This document shows, one piece after another, positions 10,861 to 22,374 of a stretch of 64,000 nucleotides of DNA. Position numbers and translations under genes: made by a program. Under the pieces are notes generated by a model. The model did no database searches and was not told the DNA's origin. It saw nothing but the letters and a program-made list of their open reading frames with translations. The number at the start of each line of letters is the position of its first letter. The first letter of the stretch is position 1. This DNA is from Malachius bipustulatus (lineage: Eukaryota; Arthropoda; Insecta; Coleoptera; Melyridae). Location of the stretch: contig OU342630.1 of assembly GCA_910589415.1 (NCBI GenBank), forward strand, positions 25,825,867-25,889,866. The letters run 5' to 3'.

Positions 10861-11379
10861 TTGTTTTCTTACCTTATTTTTTTATATAAATCTTGCGAAA
10901 AAAAATCATATGTCACTCCCAGTAGAATGCTCCTTTTGTGTTTCACTCAATTGCACGGCCTCGGCCGCGATAGTTGAGCTCAACACAAAATGATTGCCTT
11001 CTACTTCTAGTAACATAATATAGTATTCTTCCCTATTTGGTGTTGTCCCTTTTTTAACAAAACTTCTTAAGTAAGCCATGCTGGAGAAAAAAGTAAATGA
11101 ACTTAGAATTCCAAATCCACAATGAAGGCTATGGTACTACCCTGTCCCGCCAATTCGGGATTACCTATATAAGCAGGAGTTTATTATGAGTTCTATTCCA
11201 CAATGTTATTGGTAGAATAGTAGGTTAACTATGAGGATGAAAATATTGACGGTAAGGTAATGTTTCAGTGAATAAAAGACAATAGCATTGTTGGCTATTT
11301 CAAGAGATTAGATAAAATCAAACATGAAGAAACGTTAAATTAATTATAATGAAATTATTAGCACTGGATAATTACTTAC

Positions 11380-11630
11380 TTTAACAGTGTAGTCAACTGT
11401 TGTTCTCTCTCAATATTTGCAGCTAATGTGTTTAGTACTCTATTCCCAACTAAGAAATACAACAATATCTTATCTTTCCGTTTGCTTTTTTCTACATGTA
11501 ACAGTTTGACCATTTGTAGCTGGCTTAAGTTGCTTACATGTGTACCACAACACATGTTTCCTTCAACTCCCTCTATATTTATTATTCGTACACTGCCCTT
11601 GTGATCTACGGGCAAACCACGGCTACGAAC
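11380..11630 (-). CDS. AARSD1: AARSD1 exon 5 (CxxxH motif)
   Basis: Bounded by acceptor TTGAAG and donor GTAAGTAATT. It starts in phase 0 with VRSRGLPVDHKGSVRIINIE and contains NMCCGTHVSNLSQLQ, whose C210 and H214 (numbering of the joined frame) form the CxxxH half of the AlaX/AARSD1 zinc site. This is one of the most conserved parts of the family and the strongest single match in the gene. It ends in phase 2 (TTA AA), completed by exon 6. Confidence 0.93.
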
Positions 11631-12547
11631 CTTCAATGAAACAGTAAAATCATAATAGCTTACATAATACATAAATAAACTTACAGCTCATATTTTTTGT
11701 GTTTGTGCCCATAATGCCAACACATGAAGTGGTATTAAGAGAAAATTTCATAACATTATAGAACTGACTTTCATTACCAATTTAATATCAAGCAGCACTT
11801 GCTACTGCTGTCGTACTCAGCATTTATGCTCAACAGCAATAATGCAGAGTTCATTTAACATAAAACATATCTACATATTTAAAGGACACTGCAATTCATT
11901 AATTACTACAATATCAGGGGTTGACATTATGAACAGAAGTACAGGTGTCCCTTATTTCAGAGCTCACCGCGGGTATCTCCTGAACGCTAAGAGATACAGG
12001 ATCGGTTAAATCAAAGAAAAGTTGCTCTAATTTTGTGGCCATCTCAAATCCGTCAAGACATAAAGATATCTGTGAGACTGTTCCTGAAATATCCTGAAAA
12101 ATCAAGATTTTTATTTTTGCCATATTATCTTTTTTGGATGATGGATGAACACATAGGTTAAAATTCAGCAGTTTTTTTTCTTCAGTTTTTCAAGTGTTTT
12201 AGCTGACAAAATAGAATGTGGAACAGATATAAACAAAGATACTTTATATACCAAGGAGAATTGAATCGGAGAACATAAGGAAAGTGAGAATTTTTAATAA
12301 AAACTAAATACATATGCCCGAGATATAGGAATTATCACGTTGATAAGCACCAGAAACATAAACAAACCTACGTCGATATAAAATACAATGTTGCCGGACT
12401 GTAATTAAAAATCTAACATCTGAAGACTGATAAGGCCAGACCTCTGTACCATCGAGGTGGGTCGACACCTTTCCGCAGTCATCAGTTTCTTATACATCAA
12501 ATAAGACATGAGGTAATACCGCGGAAAATCTCACAACAGAAAAACTA

Positions 12548-15360
12548 ATGAACAAAATGGAAAAAGGCAGTAAGAGAGAAAAACTAGAGCACGACAGTTC
12601 CTTCGAAGAAGAACAAGATAAACAAAAAATAAAACAGTAAGACATCTGAATCAGCGGGAATAGCAGTAGAAGACAAGGGAGAAACAGAAGAGGAAAATAT
12701 GGAGGAAATAAGAAATATTTTTAAGGCACAAAAGGGGGCTATGAAGAAGGAGTGGGCCAGAGAGAGAAACAACCTAACAAGGGAATTGGAGATACCCAAA
12801 ATAGACTAGAGAGACTTGAAAGAGAAACAAAAAAACAAACAGAAACAACCTGGTCATCTCTGGCTCTGGCTATGACACAGAGTCAAAAACAAGAGAAGAT
12901 CTCAAGAAGGAGATGAAAAATACTCGAGAAAGAGGTAGGCGTGAAAGTGAACGTAAAAACAACATACAAAATCGGCCCAAAAAAATGTGTCATAGAGTTA
13001 ACGGATTGGAATAGTAAGAAAAGAAATGATTACTGAAAGGAAAAGACCTCTTCATTGACTTGGAAATGACATGAAAGAACTGGAAATTCAGAAAAGGCTG
13101 AGGGACAAAGCTAACACTAAGAGAGAAAAGGGAGTAAATGTTAGAGTTACGAGTATATATCAGAAGATCAAGGTTGACAAAAAGATGTGGAAGTGGGACC
13201 AAAATGAGGAAACGCGAAAGGAGTCTGTAGGAAGGAAGATATGGAGTGGAACTGTTGGCGCTACAAGAGATCAAATAGCAAGGAAAGGGGAAAATAAATA
13301 AAGGAAATTGCACCCTGTATTTCTCGGGGGAAACTGAACGGAGTAAAAGTGGCGCAGGATTTATAGTAAACGGAAGGCTAATAACAAAGGTGAAACAGAA
13401 TAGCAGGTGAATATTTCAATAGTCAAAGGGTAGGCTCCCACAGAACCTGGTGATGATGAGGAGAAGACCGAGTTTTACGAACAATTAGAGGAGCTATGTG
13501 AGGAAGTACCCGCCAACGATATACTGTTGATACTGGGAGATTTTAATGCAAAAGTTGGAAAAGAACCTAGAAACAAAAATGTGGCTAGCTTAGAGACAAC
13601 ACATAACGAAACAAATGAAAACGGGGCAAGAGAACTTAAAACAAACAAGATACCAGTACAAAAAGGAATAGTTTGATGAAGAATGCGAGAACAGGATCAA
13701 AGCGATAAATGAAGCAAGAAAGGAATGACTGCGAACTGGTGACGAAAGAAGTCTCATACAGTACAAAAATTTGCAAAGGGAAACAACCAAACTACAAAGA
13801 ACGAAAAAAACACAATGGATTGACTCACAAATGAAAGAAATAGAAACAAACAACATCGACAACAGAAAACTTACCGATACGTTAAAAAAACAGAACATCA
13901 AAAAGAAACCGATACCAAAAACAGACGACGAAAAATGGGAGAGGCATTTTACAGAAGTCTACCAAGTCGTAGAAAAAACAACAGCTCACGAAACTGAAAA
14001 TACTGAAGACACAACAATGTACCTGAAGAAGCAGAGAAACCACCAAATTACAGGGAATTTGCCGACATGGTTAGACAACTAACTGAAAACAAACAAAGCG
14101 TCGGGACCAGATGAAATCAACAATGAACTGATACAAAAGGGAGGAGAAAAATTCCGAAGATCTTTAAACCATGCCGACGTAAAGGAGACAGGGTTTATTA
14201 ACTCCGGTCTACAAGAACGGGGACCCAACACTTTGCGAAAACTACAAAGGAATCATGCTCCTGAACACGGCTTACAAACTACGAACATCACTGATCAGAA
14301 AAATATTGAATAAGTATGCCGAAGTCAAGATAGGACCAGTAGGGCTTCAGAAGAGGAAAATCAACTGTTGATGTGATTTTGACTCCATTTTGACTCAACT
14401 CCTGGAAAAATGTGACGAATATAGCACATACCTTCATATATTGTTTTTTTTCAACGTGAATGAGAAATATGGGAAAACCATCAAAATTAATCTAATTGCC
14501 AGAGATGATTTTTTTTTCTGATCATTCAAACTCCTAAGCGAAGGTCGCAGTAAACGAGAAACCAAGAAATCCCATAAATACAGAATGGGACTAAGACAAG
14601 GCGACACATTGTCCACTATGTTGTTTAACTTGGCACTGGAAAAGACACTGAAACAATTATGGATAACGACAAAACAATAAAACAGAGCTCAGCACAGATG
14701 ATTGTATATGCCAACAACATGACACTCGTAGCCAGGAACAGAAGGAGTCTAGAAGAAAAATTGATAGAACTAAGCAAAGCTGCCAAACTCAGAGGCCTCA
14801 AGATAAATCAGACGAAAACAAAGTACCTCTTAAGCTCAAGAAAGGTACCAACACAGGCAAGGAAATACAGATAGGAGAACATCGCTTCGAAAGAGTGGAG
14901 AGCTTTAAATACCTTGGAGTTACGATAAACGGATGTAATGACAAGAGCACAAAGATAGAAAACCGAATACAGGCAGGAAACAGAGCCTACTGGAGCTATC
15001 AACACGTGCTGAAAGATAAAAACCTCAGTAGAAAAATGAAAATATGGTTCTATAAGGCAGGTATCAGACCAGTAGTTGCGTATGCATTCGAAACGAGAAG
15101 ATTAACAAACCGAGACGAAACGAAACTAAAAGTCTTTGAAAGAAAAGTACTCAAGAGAATAATGGGTCCAATAAAAATATCAGAGAATAGCTACAAAAGA
15201 CGAACAAATCTAGAAATTAACGAAGTTATAGGAGAGGTGACATAGTAAGATTTATCAAGACCAGAGACTAAAATTGTTTGGACACATTCACACAAGAGAA
15301 CCCAACAATTGGATAAGAATAATAAAGGAGTGGAAACCAACGTCGAGCAGAACAAGGGGA

Positions 15361-15361
<1 letters not shown>
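12548..15361 (+). pseudogene. LINE1 ORFs, frameshifted; RT YADD changed to YANN
   Basis: Pieces in all three plus frames cover coiled-coil-like ORF1 text (about 12560-13300), endonuclease (about 13430-13680), a linker and RT fingers (13680-14400), the RT core and the thumb/C-terminus (14895-15245). At 14707-14718 the codons read Tyr-Ala-Asn-Asn where RTs have YADD, so both catalytic aspartates are lost. Frameshifts and stops are common. The endonuclease-RT layout and the VFERKVLKRI segment resemble insect elements annotated as endonuclease-reverse transcriptases; the clade is not assigned. Confidence 0.75.
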
Positions 15362-15418
<57 letters not shown>

Positions 15419-15419
15419 G
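15362..15419 (+). repeat. (AAT)n microsatellite, LINE2 3' tail
   Basis: About 19 uninterrupted AAT units. On the minus strand it is the (ATT)n tail after the LINE2 3' end. ORFs of poly-Asn or poly-Tyr across it are artefacts. Confidence 0.9.
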
Positions 15420-15558
15420 TTTATTGTCCAACAGAACGATAGCCCCAATTAATGGACAAGCTATATTATAACAAGCATCAATTATTATAAAACATCAACA
15501 ATAAATAAAGTAAATCGAACATAATATACATACAGGATTTAAATAACGCAAAGTTAAA

Positions 15559-18205
15559 TTAAAAATACAGATCCACATGTTCCTTCAGTTCCTTAATTGA
15601 CGTGTGTGAGATATCACAGACTGATGATATTCTGTTAAATAAAACTGACATTACATAAATAGGAGATCTCTTCATTAGGTTCGTATTTGCACGGGGACAC
15701 ACGAAAGCAGACATATCTCTGCTACCAGGTCTGGGCACCCGGAAGTTTATTTGGCTCAGAATCTTTGAGCAGTCTACATGGTTATTTAGGATTTTATAAA
15801 GAAAAATCAAACAGGCAACAATTCGCCGCTTTTCCAAAGACGCAATCTCGAACTCCCCGAGCAAAAGATTATGCTCAAAACCCTGGCACGGATACAAATT
15901 ATGAGTCCTAAAGTAAATATATTTTAAAAATCTCCTCTGAACTCCTTCCAATAAATTTTTGTGCACATTGTAAAGAGGCCACCAGATCAAAGAGCAATAT
16001 TCCAGCTTTGACCTAACAAATGCAAAGTAGAGTCTCTTTAGGGTCTCAACATTGCTGAATGAGTCGGAGTTGCGTACTACAAATCCGAGGACACGGTAGG
16101 AAGATCTAACGATATTTTCGACGTGAGACGAGAATGATAAATGAGAATCGAACTCCACGCCCAGATCCCTGACTGAATTGCCTCTAGTGATGACTATTGA
16201 GTCGAATCTATAGTCAAACACTATCGGTGTCTTACATCTAGTGTAACTAATCACACTACACTTTCCAACATTCAGCGACAGTCTATTAATACTGCACCAA
16301 GCTAAAAGAGTATTAATATCATTTTGTAAAATAACACAGTCAGCCTCACTTCCTATCGATCGAAACATCTTAAAATCATCAGCATAAAGCAAACATTCAC
16401 ACTTAATTCGTCTAGGGAGGTCATTTATGAAAATAATGAACAAAAGTGGGCCTAAAATGGAGCCTTGAGGGACACCTGAACCACCCGTGTACATTTCAGA
16501 AGTGTAACCTTTGTGGCATACAAAATACTGACGATTATTTAAATAAGAAGATAAAAATTTCACAACCGATTTATTCAGATCGAATTGTAAAAGTTTCTCG
16601 ATAAAGATGGAGTGGTCAACTCGATCAAAAGCTTTAGAAAAGTCTGTGTAAATGGTGTCAACTTGACCTCCATTGTCCACTTCATTAACTAAATATTGTG
16701 ACATACAGGAAAGATTTGAAATCACAGATCTACTTGGAAAAAATCCATGCTGCTGAGGGCAAAGTCTACTTCTGACAATTGAGAATACATGATTGTAAAT
16801 AGCTTTCTCGAAAATCTTAGAGAAGTTATTTAACACTGACACCGGTCTATAATTGCTAATTTTTGTTTTGTCTCCACTTTTGAAAATTGGGGTTACCTTA
16901 CCTTTCTTCCACATATCTGGATACGTGGTTATTCTTAAGGATAAGTTAAATAGGGACAACAATGGCGCAACCAAGACAGCCGAGCAGTCTTTGACCAAAA
17001 ACGCAGGAATCAAGTCTAATCCACTAGACATTCCACCTCCAAGTTCACGTATGCATCGCTCAATATCATCCTCAGTGAGCTGAAAACACGTGTCATCATA
17101 TCCACCCTCATGCTCAAAGAGATTATTAGAACTCAAAGGAGGAGAAAAGACACCCGAGAAATATTTAGCAAAGCCATTGACAATATCACCAGGTGAATCA
17201 TAGACACGATTGGTATCATCCACCATACAGTCAGGTACTCGGGAAGAGTCCCTACGCTCATTAACAAACGCCCAAAAACGCCTAGGGTCAGAAGAGAAGT
17301 CACTTTCCAGTCTGCCATGATACGTCCTGTAATCAATCAAAGCACGCCTTTTACACCAAGCACGAAGCCTACCAAATTCCACAGCGCTCACAGGATCCTT
17401 AAACTTAATATAATTCTTACGGTATCTAGCCTTTAAACTTATCAATGACACAAGGTCACTGGAATACCAAGGGGGATACTTTCTCTGCCGCATGGGAACC
17501 CTCGGCACGTGCTTGTTCAAAATGTCATACAGAACAGTGTAAAATTGTTCACATGCTGAGTTGACGTCCGAACAACTGTCCATAAATGACCAATTGGTAT
17601 TTGTTAGATCCCTATACAAACTGATATAATCAGCTTTCTTGAAATTGTATTTACTAGAGTGTTCATTACATCCCATAGCAACAGTGATGGACCCAGAAAG
17701 AGAGAGCTCAACAGATAAGGATGGATGGTAAGGGTCTTCTTTAAGAAATGGGGCGTTCTCCCTAGTAACACGTAAACATTTTACCTCATCATCAGAACAT
17801 ATAACAAGGTCCAAAAGACGTCCACAACTGTTGGTGACACCATTCATCTGCAAAAAGTTGTTATATGCAAGAAAGTTACTTAAATTAACTGCTTTAGGAT
17901 CATTAATTGAGACATCATTAAAATTTGTCACATTAAAATCACCAACAATCAAGACATTATTCGACCCCGCTACAACATTATCAATTAACTCTAAAAGTTC
18001 AACCAAGGAACCAGAAGGAAACCCTGGAACAACATATATACATATCAGCAAAATCTTTGTAAAACCTAAAAAAACTCTACATGCAACCATGTCAATCACC
18101 GGAAATATGCTAGTAACACCGGTTACATCGAGTTGTTCAGATCTATATCTGTTGCGAATAGCCAAGAGCACTCCTCCTCCAGTCTTATATCCTAGCACAC
18201 TGCTA
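15559..18205 (-). CDS. LINE2 endonuclease/reverse transcriptase, N-terminally truncated
   Basis: An open frame of about 880 codons belongs to the LINE. It begins inside the endonuclease (KTGGGVLLAIRNRYRS), contains VLIVGDFNVTNFND and a C-terminal endonuclease motif (YHPSLSVEL), then RT motifs: KVTPIFKSGDKTKISNYRPV, TDFSKAFDRVDHSI, SGVPQGSILGPLLFI and YADD (16375-16386), then a thumb/C-terminal domain ending KEHVDLYF. No RNase H is present. The frame stays open upstream to 18363, but that part is antisense LINE1, not LINE protein. The uninterrupted frame suggests a fairly young, dead-on-arrival copy. Confidence 0.9.
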
Positions 18206-18343
18206 GGGAACTCGGGAAGACCGAGACTATGTTGGGAGGACCAAATAATCGAGGATCTAGGAGAACTTGGAATGGAAGACTGGAGGAAAATTGTAGAAGA
18301 TCGAAAGGAGTGGAACAATAGGATAAAGTCGACAAACCCATAA
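18206..18343 (+). pseudogene. LINE1 C-terminal fragment after the LINE2 insertion
   Basis: The frame GNSGRPRLCWEDQIIEDLGE ... RKEWNNRIKSTNP ends at TAA 18341-18343. The GRPR..W.D and DR..W motifs are the usual last segment of such LINE proteins. It continues the frame broken at 15361. Confidence 0.8.
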
Positions 18344-18660
18344 CAGCTACCAAGGAAGAACAAGAAGGAACCGAATTGCAGCAGTGATTCCCCTAAAACA
18401 GAATCAGAGGAGCCTCGGAAAGAGGCAGGCCCAGTTCTACACTAGAATGTTGAGCCTTTATAAATATTATAATCTCCAATAATAAAAAATACAGCAAAAA
18501 TAAGAAATATCGATTTTTCAGGATATTTCAGGAACAGTCACAGATACCGTGTTTAGGAGATACCCCTGGTGAGCTCTGAAATAAAGGACACCTGTAAATT
18601 TTCTGTAATGAGACAAACAATACAAATGCTGTAAATGTAAAAAATAAAAAAACAAATTAC

Positions 18661-18788
18661 TGTTTGTAAAATATCTCCTGGTATTTCGTCTTCATAAACT
18701 TCCACTGTAACTTTTCTATTTTCCCTTATTAACTCGTTTATTAGATTTTCTACCTTCAGGATTTGCTCCTGAGTCATTATCGGAGTAT
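18661..18788 (-). CDS. AARSD1: AARSD1 exon 4
   Basis: Acceptor TTTTTTTAG and donor GTAATT. The two leading bases complete the aspartate codon begun in exon 3 (VELD/TPIMTQEQI). The protein MTQEQILKVENLINELIREN and VYEDEIPGDILQT corresponds to the segment between the two zinc-motif halves in the family. It ends in phase 0. The donor is weak at position +5/+6 but the reading frame demands it. Confidence 0.88.
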
Positions 18789-18973
18789 CTAAAAAAAAAT
18801 TACATCATACATATACATAAATAAAAATCTTATCAAATGCTTTTAAGATTTATTTAAAAACAGACAATTTTTAAAAATTGTGGACTTCACCTTCTACTTC
18901 GAAAATATTGCATATTTACAAAAAAGTCATTAGAGTGCATCGTGATACACCTACAACTGGTATGATACTTATA

Positions 18974-19751
18974 CAGGGTGTTATGTAATTGAATATCAAT
19001 ATTAAGGGGGTGATTTTTGGGTCCATTTTAAGAAGAAAACTTCATAAGAACGTATGTCCTAAAAGTCCTAACTTTTGAGATACAAGGTGGTAAAGTTTTA
19101 TTTTATTAAAATAAATCATTTTTTCGTAATTCTGTAATACCGCTCTGGATATTTTAATGAAATTTCGTATACAGGTATTACGCATCAAGGGGCATTTTTT
19201 CATGTAGTACGTTTCATTTTTTTTCCACTACTGACGATGGTGCACAATCGTGCAGAATTTTACCGGCATATTCTAGCAGACATTGATGGTACGCCACTGA
19301 TTTATGTTCAAATAGAAATCATTTTTGGAATCCACATTTATTTCCAAGAAAATTTGATTACCTATTTTTTTTCAATCCGATGCACGGTTTTCACATAAAA
19401 AAATAAAATCTGTTTCTCTACATGGTCACAAGATTGTCGTTAAAATGACAATAAAAAATTATATAAAAATATGCAGGTGAAATTCTGCAAGATGTCATTA
19501 GTGGAGATAAAACGGAATGTGGTACATGAAAAAATGCCTCTTGATGAGTAATACCTGTCTATTAAATTTCATTAAAATATCCAGAGCGGTACTACAAACA
19601 TTACGAAAAAATTATTTATTTCAAAAAAATTTACGACCCTGTATCTCAAAAGTTAGGACTCTTAGGACATACGTTCTTATGAAGTTTTCTTCTTAAAATG
19701 AACCCAAAAATCACCCACTTAAATATTGACATTCAATTACATAACACCCTG
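18974..19751. repeat. Foldback element, CAGGGTGTTATGTAATTG ends
   Basis: TA-flanked ends and long inverted arms (ATTGAATATCAATATTAAGG at the left, complement at the right). The same element in another copy is at 48598-49359, with shared inner text such as GGGGCATTTTTTCATGTA. It lies in AARSD1 intron 3. Confidence 0.88.
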
Positions 19752-20190
19752 TAGAGACCTATTTCGTCAAATTCAGCGCACGAGAGTTGCATAACTTCAC
19801 TACAAGTATTCAATTCCTTTCCTTGGACAAGTTGTGCTTCTTATCACACTCTCACACCTTGGTGCATCAGTGATGATCAACGAAGATTCTGTCTCTGTCA
19901 CTATTTTACACTGTATTTTCCACTATGGATATGGAAACTTCATAATTTCTTTTATTCTTCAGCAGTGTCTCTCAGAAAAGGTAGTTTGGTAATTCTTGCA
20001 AACTTGCTAAGAGATCGCAATATTTACGAACTTTGTATTTGCCATTGCAAACCTTTATGATTCGTTTCAGTCCTACTTCTCATATTAATAATTATTCTTT
20101 GCTTATTTATTCACCTAATATACCTTAGCAATTTAATCTTGTGAGAAGCAGATTTTCTGGGTGCCCAAAAAAAGTTTCTCTGAATAGCCG

Positions 20191-20268
20191 GATCTATAAT
20201 ATTTTTTATATTTTGTGGCAAGTACAGAGCCGGGGATCTATAATATTTTTTATATTTTGTGGCAAATA
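20191..20268. repeat. 44-bp tandem duplication
   Basis: GATCTATAATATTTTTTATA begins at 20191 and again at 20235. The second copy ends at the left border of the mariner relic. Confidence 0.8.
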
Positions 20269-20630
20269 CAAGGGTCATTTGAAAAGTTTCAGGCTTTTTT
20301 TAGAAAAATACAGATTTTGAGCCAAGACGAAATTCACTCGACCCATATTTTCCCCCCAATAAATTTTTTTCAAATTTGACCACAAAAATCAATGGAAGCT
20401 AGATCGAGTGAATAGAGTGGGTAAGGAAGCAATTCGAATTTCGGTTCATGCAATTTGTTCATTGTGGAGTCGCGACCACGCACATATGCACCTTGTTGTC
20501 CTGATTAAACAGCACTACTTTCTTCTTGGCCAAGTGTGGTTGTTTTTCTTGATTTTGGCCTTCAATCGATCCAGCAACGATTGATTGAGCGGCGATTGCA
20601 GGTAATAGCAAAGATCGCAAAACGCGATCT

Positions 20631-21237
20631 TAAGCTACGTTTTCCTAGCTGCGTCAAACGCTAGCGCAAAACGCGTGCGGTTTACGCAGGGCGATCCACG
20701 CAGTATTGGTTGCGTGAACAGTGTTTTCCAACTTGCGGAAATCAGTTCAAATTAAAATGTAATATTTATTTTGGTAATAATATTATGAGAAAAGGAGTAC
20801 TTCTAGATCTCATTACGATGAAGAAGAAGTTTTATAATTCCTTGTTATAAAGAACTTTGTTGAAAAAAGACGAACCTAGTTAATTTAATTCGATTTTGTG
20901 TCTTTTAAACTCTTATTTTTGTAGTCTTTTAATTTTACATCGTATACTATGAGTAATCCAGCCACCAGTTCAAACAACAGTTCATCTTCAGCTGCAGAAA
21001 ATCTTTGTTGAGGTTCTTTTCCTGATGTATTCAATAATAAAATAAAAAAAAAAAACAATAACTTACGCACTGCGTCGCGTGATTGACTGCTTTCGAGGCA
21101 CAGCCGACGTTTCACGCGAGCGCAAACCGTCCAATGCTGCGGAACACGCACTGTAGGAAAACGGTCCGATTTAAACCATACAAGAGCAGTGTTGGGCGTG
21201 TTACGCGTGCGATATACGCAGCTAGGAAAACGCAGCT
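20631..21237. mobile_element. PIF/Harbinger-type MITE, TTA target site
   Basis: The ends AGCTACGTTTTCCTAGCTGC and its inverted copy at 21237 are flanked by TTA (20628-20630, 21238-21240), the target typical of PIF/Harbinger. A MADF-like fragment inside supports the family. The interior has several CGC-rich words (ACGCGTGCGG, TTTGCGCTCGCG), unlike the AT-rich surroundings. Confidence 0.78.
20885..21005 (-). pseudogene. MADF-domain start inside the Harbinger MITE
   Basis: Minus-strand codons give AAEDELLFELVAGLLIVYDV then KLKDYKNKSLKDTKSN and a stop at 20885. E/D-x-LL-x-LV ... LYD-x-x-x-x-x-YK is the first part of MADF domains, which occur in the DNA-binding companion protein of PIF/Harbinger transposons. 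The domain is cut off after about 40 residues. Confidence 0.55.
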
Positions 21238-21587
21238 TTATGAGTTTTTTTTTTCAAATTAAGAAACTTTATCACTAGGCGATACTCGATTTCATCGATT
21301 GTTGACAAAAAAAACCGTTACTTGTCAACTTTGGAATAATGGCATTAGCTAAACACTGGTCTGAATGACTTGAAATTTTTATAGGATACACATATCTATC
21401 AAACAGTGAAAGAAAATAATTTTATCAGGACTTTTTGTCCAAAAGGCCTGAAACTATTCAAATGACCATCTCACTCTCTCTATTATTGGGTCATGAGTTT
21501 AAATATTGTCAATCAATTTATTCAATTAGAACATAAACTGTTTTTTGACTTGGAATGAATATCTATTTCTGTAATAAAATCACTTAC

Positions 21588-21840
21588 CTAGTTCTACATG
21601 TGATACATCCTCACCTAGCCACCAAGATAGGGTTGGGAAACCTAGCTCCTTTTCAATGACAGCCGTGATAAGATGTTGTCCTGAGTGTTGCTGCATCTGA
21701 TCAAATCTCCTTTTCCAGTCCACAACCTGTTTGACCTCTTCCCCTACTTGGAAAGGTTTCTCCACATAGTGGACAGCATTATTATTTTTGCGTTCCACAT
21801 AGTAGACTTGTTGGTCATTCAAAAATCCATGATCACATGG
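21588..21840 (-). CDS. AARSD1: AARSD1 exon 3 (HxxxH motif)
   Basis: Starts after acceptor TTTTCAG with PCDHGFLNDQQVYYV, directly continuing PEGGGQ of exon 2. It contains DWKRRFDQMQQHSGQHLITA; H108 and H112 are the HxxxH zinc-binding half of the editing site. It ends VELG with donor GTAAGTG in phase 1; the last glycine of the raw frame is replaced after splicing by Asp. Confidence 0.93.
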
Positions 21841-22089
21841 CTGAAAATTTATTTGAATTTGAATTTACTGTCCTAAATAAATATTAAAAAATTAAGTAGC
21901 CACATTTTTTGAGAATTCTATTTTTAGTTAATTGTTTATTTCAAATTTTTTATAGAGAAAAACGACTAGCCTGTAAATAGGCATTTTGTGAGCAAATGAA
22001 AACATATAATTTAGGTAGGCATTGGAAAAAAAATGGTAACGGGTCGACTGCCAGGCCAGGGCGGCTATACAGGGTTAGAACTATTTAAA

Positions 22090-22370
22090 GGGCCACTACA
22101 GGGATATCCTCCTAAACCATTGAAGATACGAGGTCGGTTAAATTAGAGAAAAGTTGTGCTATTTTGTGGCCATCTCGAATCCATCAAAACATTCAAGATA
22201 TCTGTGACCGTTCCTGAAGTATCCTGAAAAAACTGAAAAATCGAGAAATCTTATTTTTACCATATCTTTCTTACAATTAGAAATTAATAAATAATTTTTC
22301 GTATGCTTACATAAGCCGTTATGAGCTATTCATCTGACGTTTCAAAAATTTTCTAAGCCAACTAGAAAAT
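22090..22370. repeat. Fragment of the 606-1603 foldback family
   Basis: Shares TTTGTGGCCATCTCGAATCC, then CAAGATATCTGTGACCGTTCCTG, and a poly-T/AT tail with the left arm of 606-1603. One arm only. Confidence 0.75.
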
Positions 22371-22374
22371 GAAT

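Larger units (their letters stand above)
15362..18205 (-). mobile_element. Minus-strand Jockey/CR1-like LINE (LINE2), 5' truncated
   Basis: The element carries an EN-RT ORF, ends at its 3' side in AATAAACT followed by an (ATT)n tail (15362-15419 as AAT on the plus strand), and is truncated in the endonuclease at 18205. GGGAA lies at both borders (15357-15361 and 18206-18210), a plausible 5-bp target duplication. Removing the insert rejoins LINE1 in frame (TRG / NSGRPR), which supports the boundaries. Confidence 0.85.
12155..18465 (+). mobile_element. Plus-strand LINE (LINE1 of this window), interrupted
   Basis: A degenerate non-LTR retrotransposon: an N-terminal lysine/glutamate-rich region, endonuclease text ILGDFNAKVG near 13536, RT text MGLRQGDTLS near 14585, a VFERKVLKRIMGP segment near 15136, and a C-terminal GRPRLCWEDQI segment at 18211-18343. 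It is split at 15361/18206 by a minus-strand LINE. Boundaries inside the host foldback are approximate. Confidence 0.75.
11942..18594. repeat. Foldback element split by nested LINEs
   Basis: The left end CAGGTGTCCCTTATTTCAGA (11942) and the right end, its inverted copy finishing at 18594, are both flanked by TA. Left arm 11942-12150 and right arm 18470-18594 belong to the 606-1603 foldback family. About 6.3 kb of LINE sequence separates them. The right arm ends 66 bp from the donor of AARSD1 exon 4. Confidence 0.75.
20269..21470 (-). mobile_element. Decayed mariner element with Harbinger MITE inside
   Basis: The ends CAAGGGTCATTTGAAAAGTT and its inverted near-copy finishing at 21470 bound the element. 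On the minus strand, 20600-20330 encodes recognisable pieces of a mariner transposase: SLLDRLKAKIKKN, a QDN remnant of the HQDNAPCH motif, and KFELLPYPLYSLDLASIDF, matching the FELL.HPPYSPDLAPSDF region. The frame is broken many times. Confidence 0.75.

Noticed and set aside
15191..15471. Poly-Tyr and poly-Asn ORFs
   Set aside because: Produced by the (AAT)n LINE tail.
17831..18343. Plus-strand 170-residue ORF
   Set aside because: Mostly antisense of the LINE2 endonuclease; only the last 46 residues are LINE1.
18206..18363. N-terminal 53 residues of the long LINE2 frame
   Set aside because: They are antisense of LINE1 joined by the insertion, not part of the LINE2 protein.
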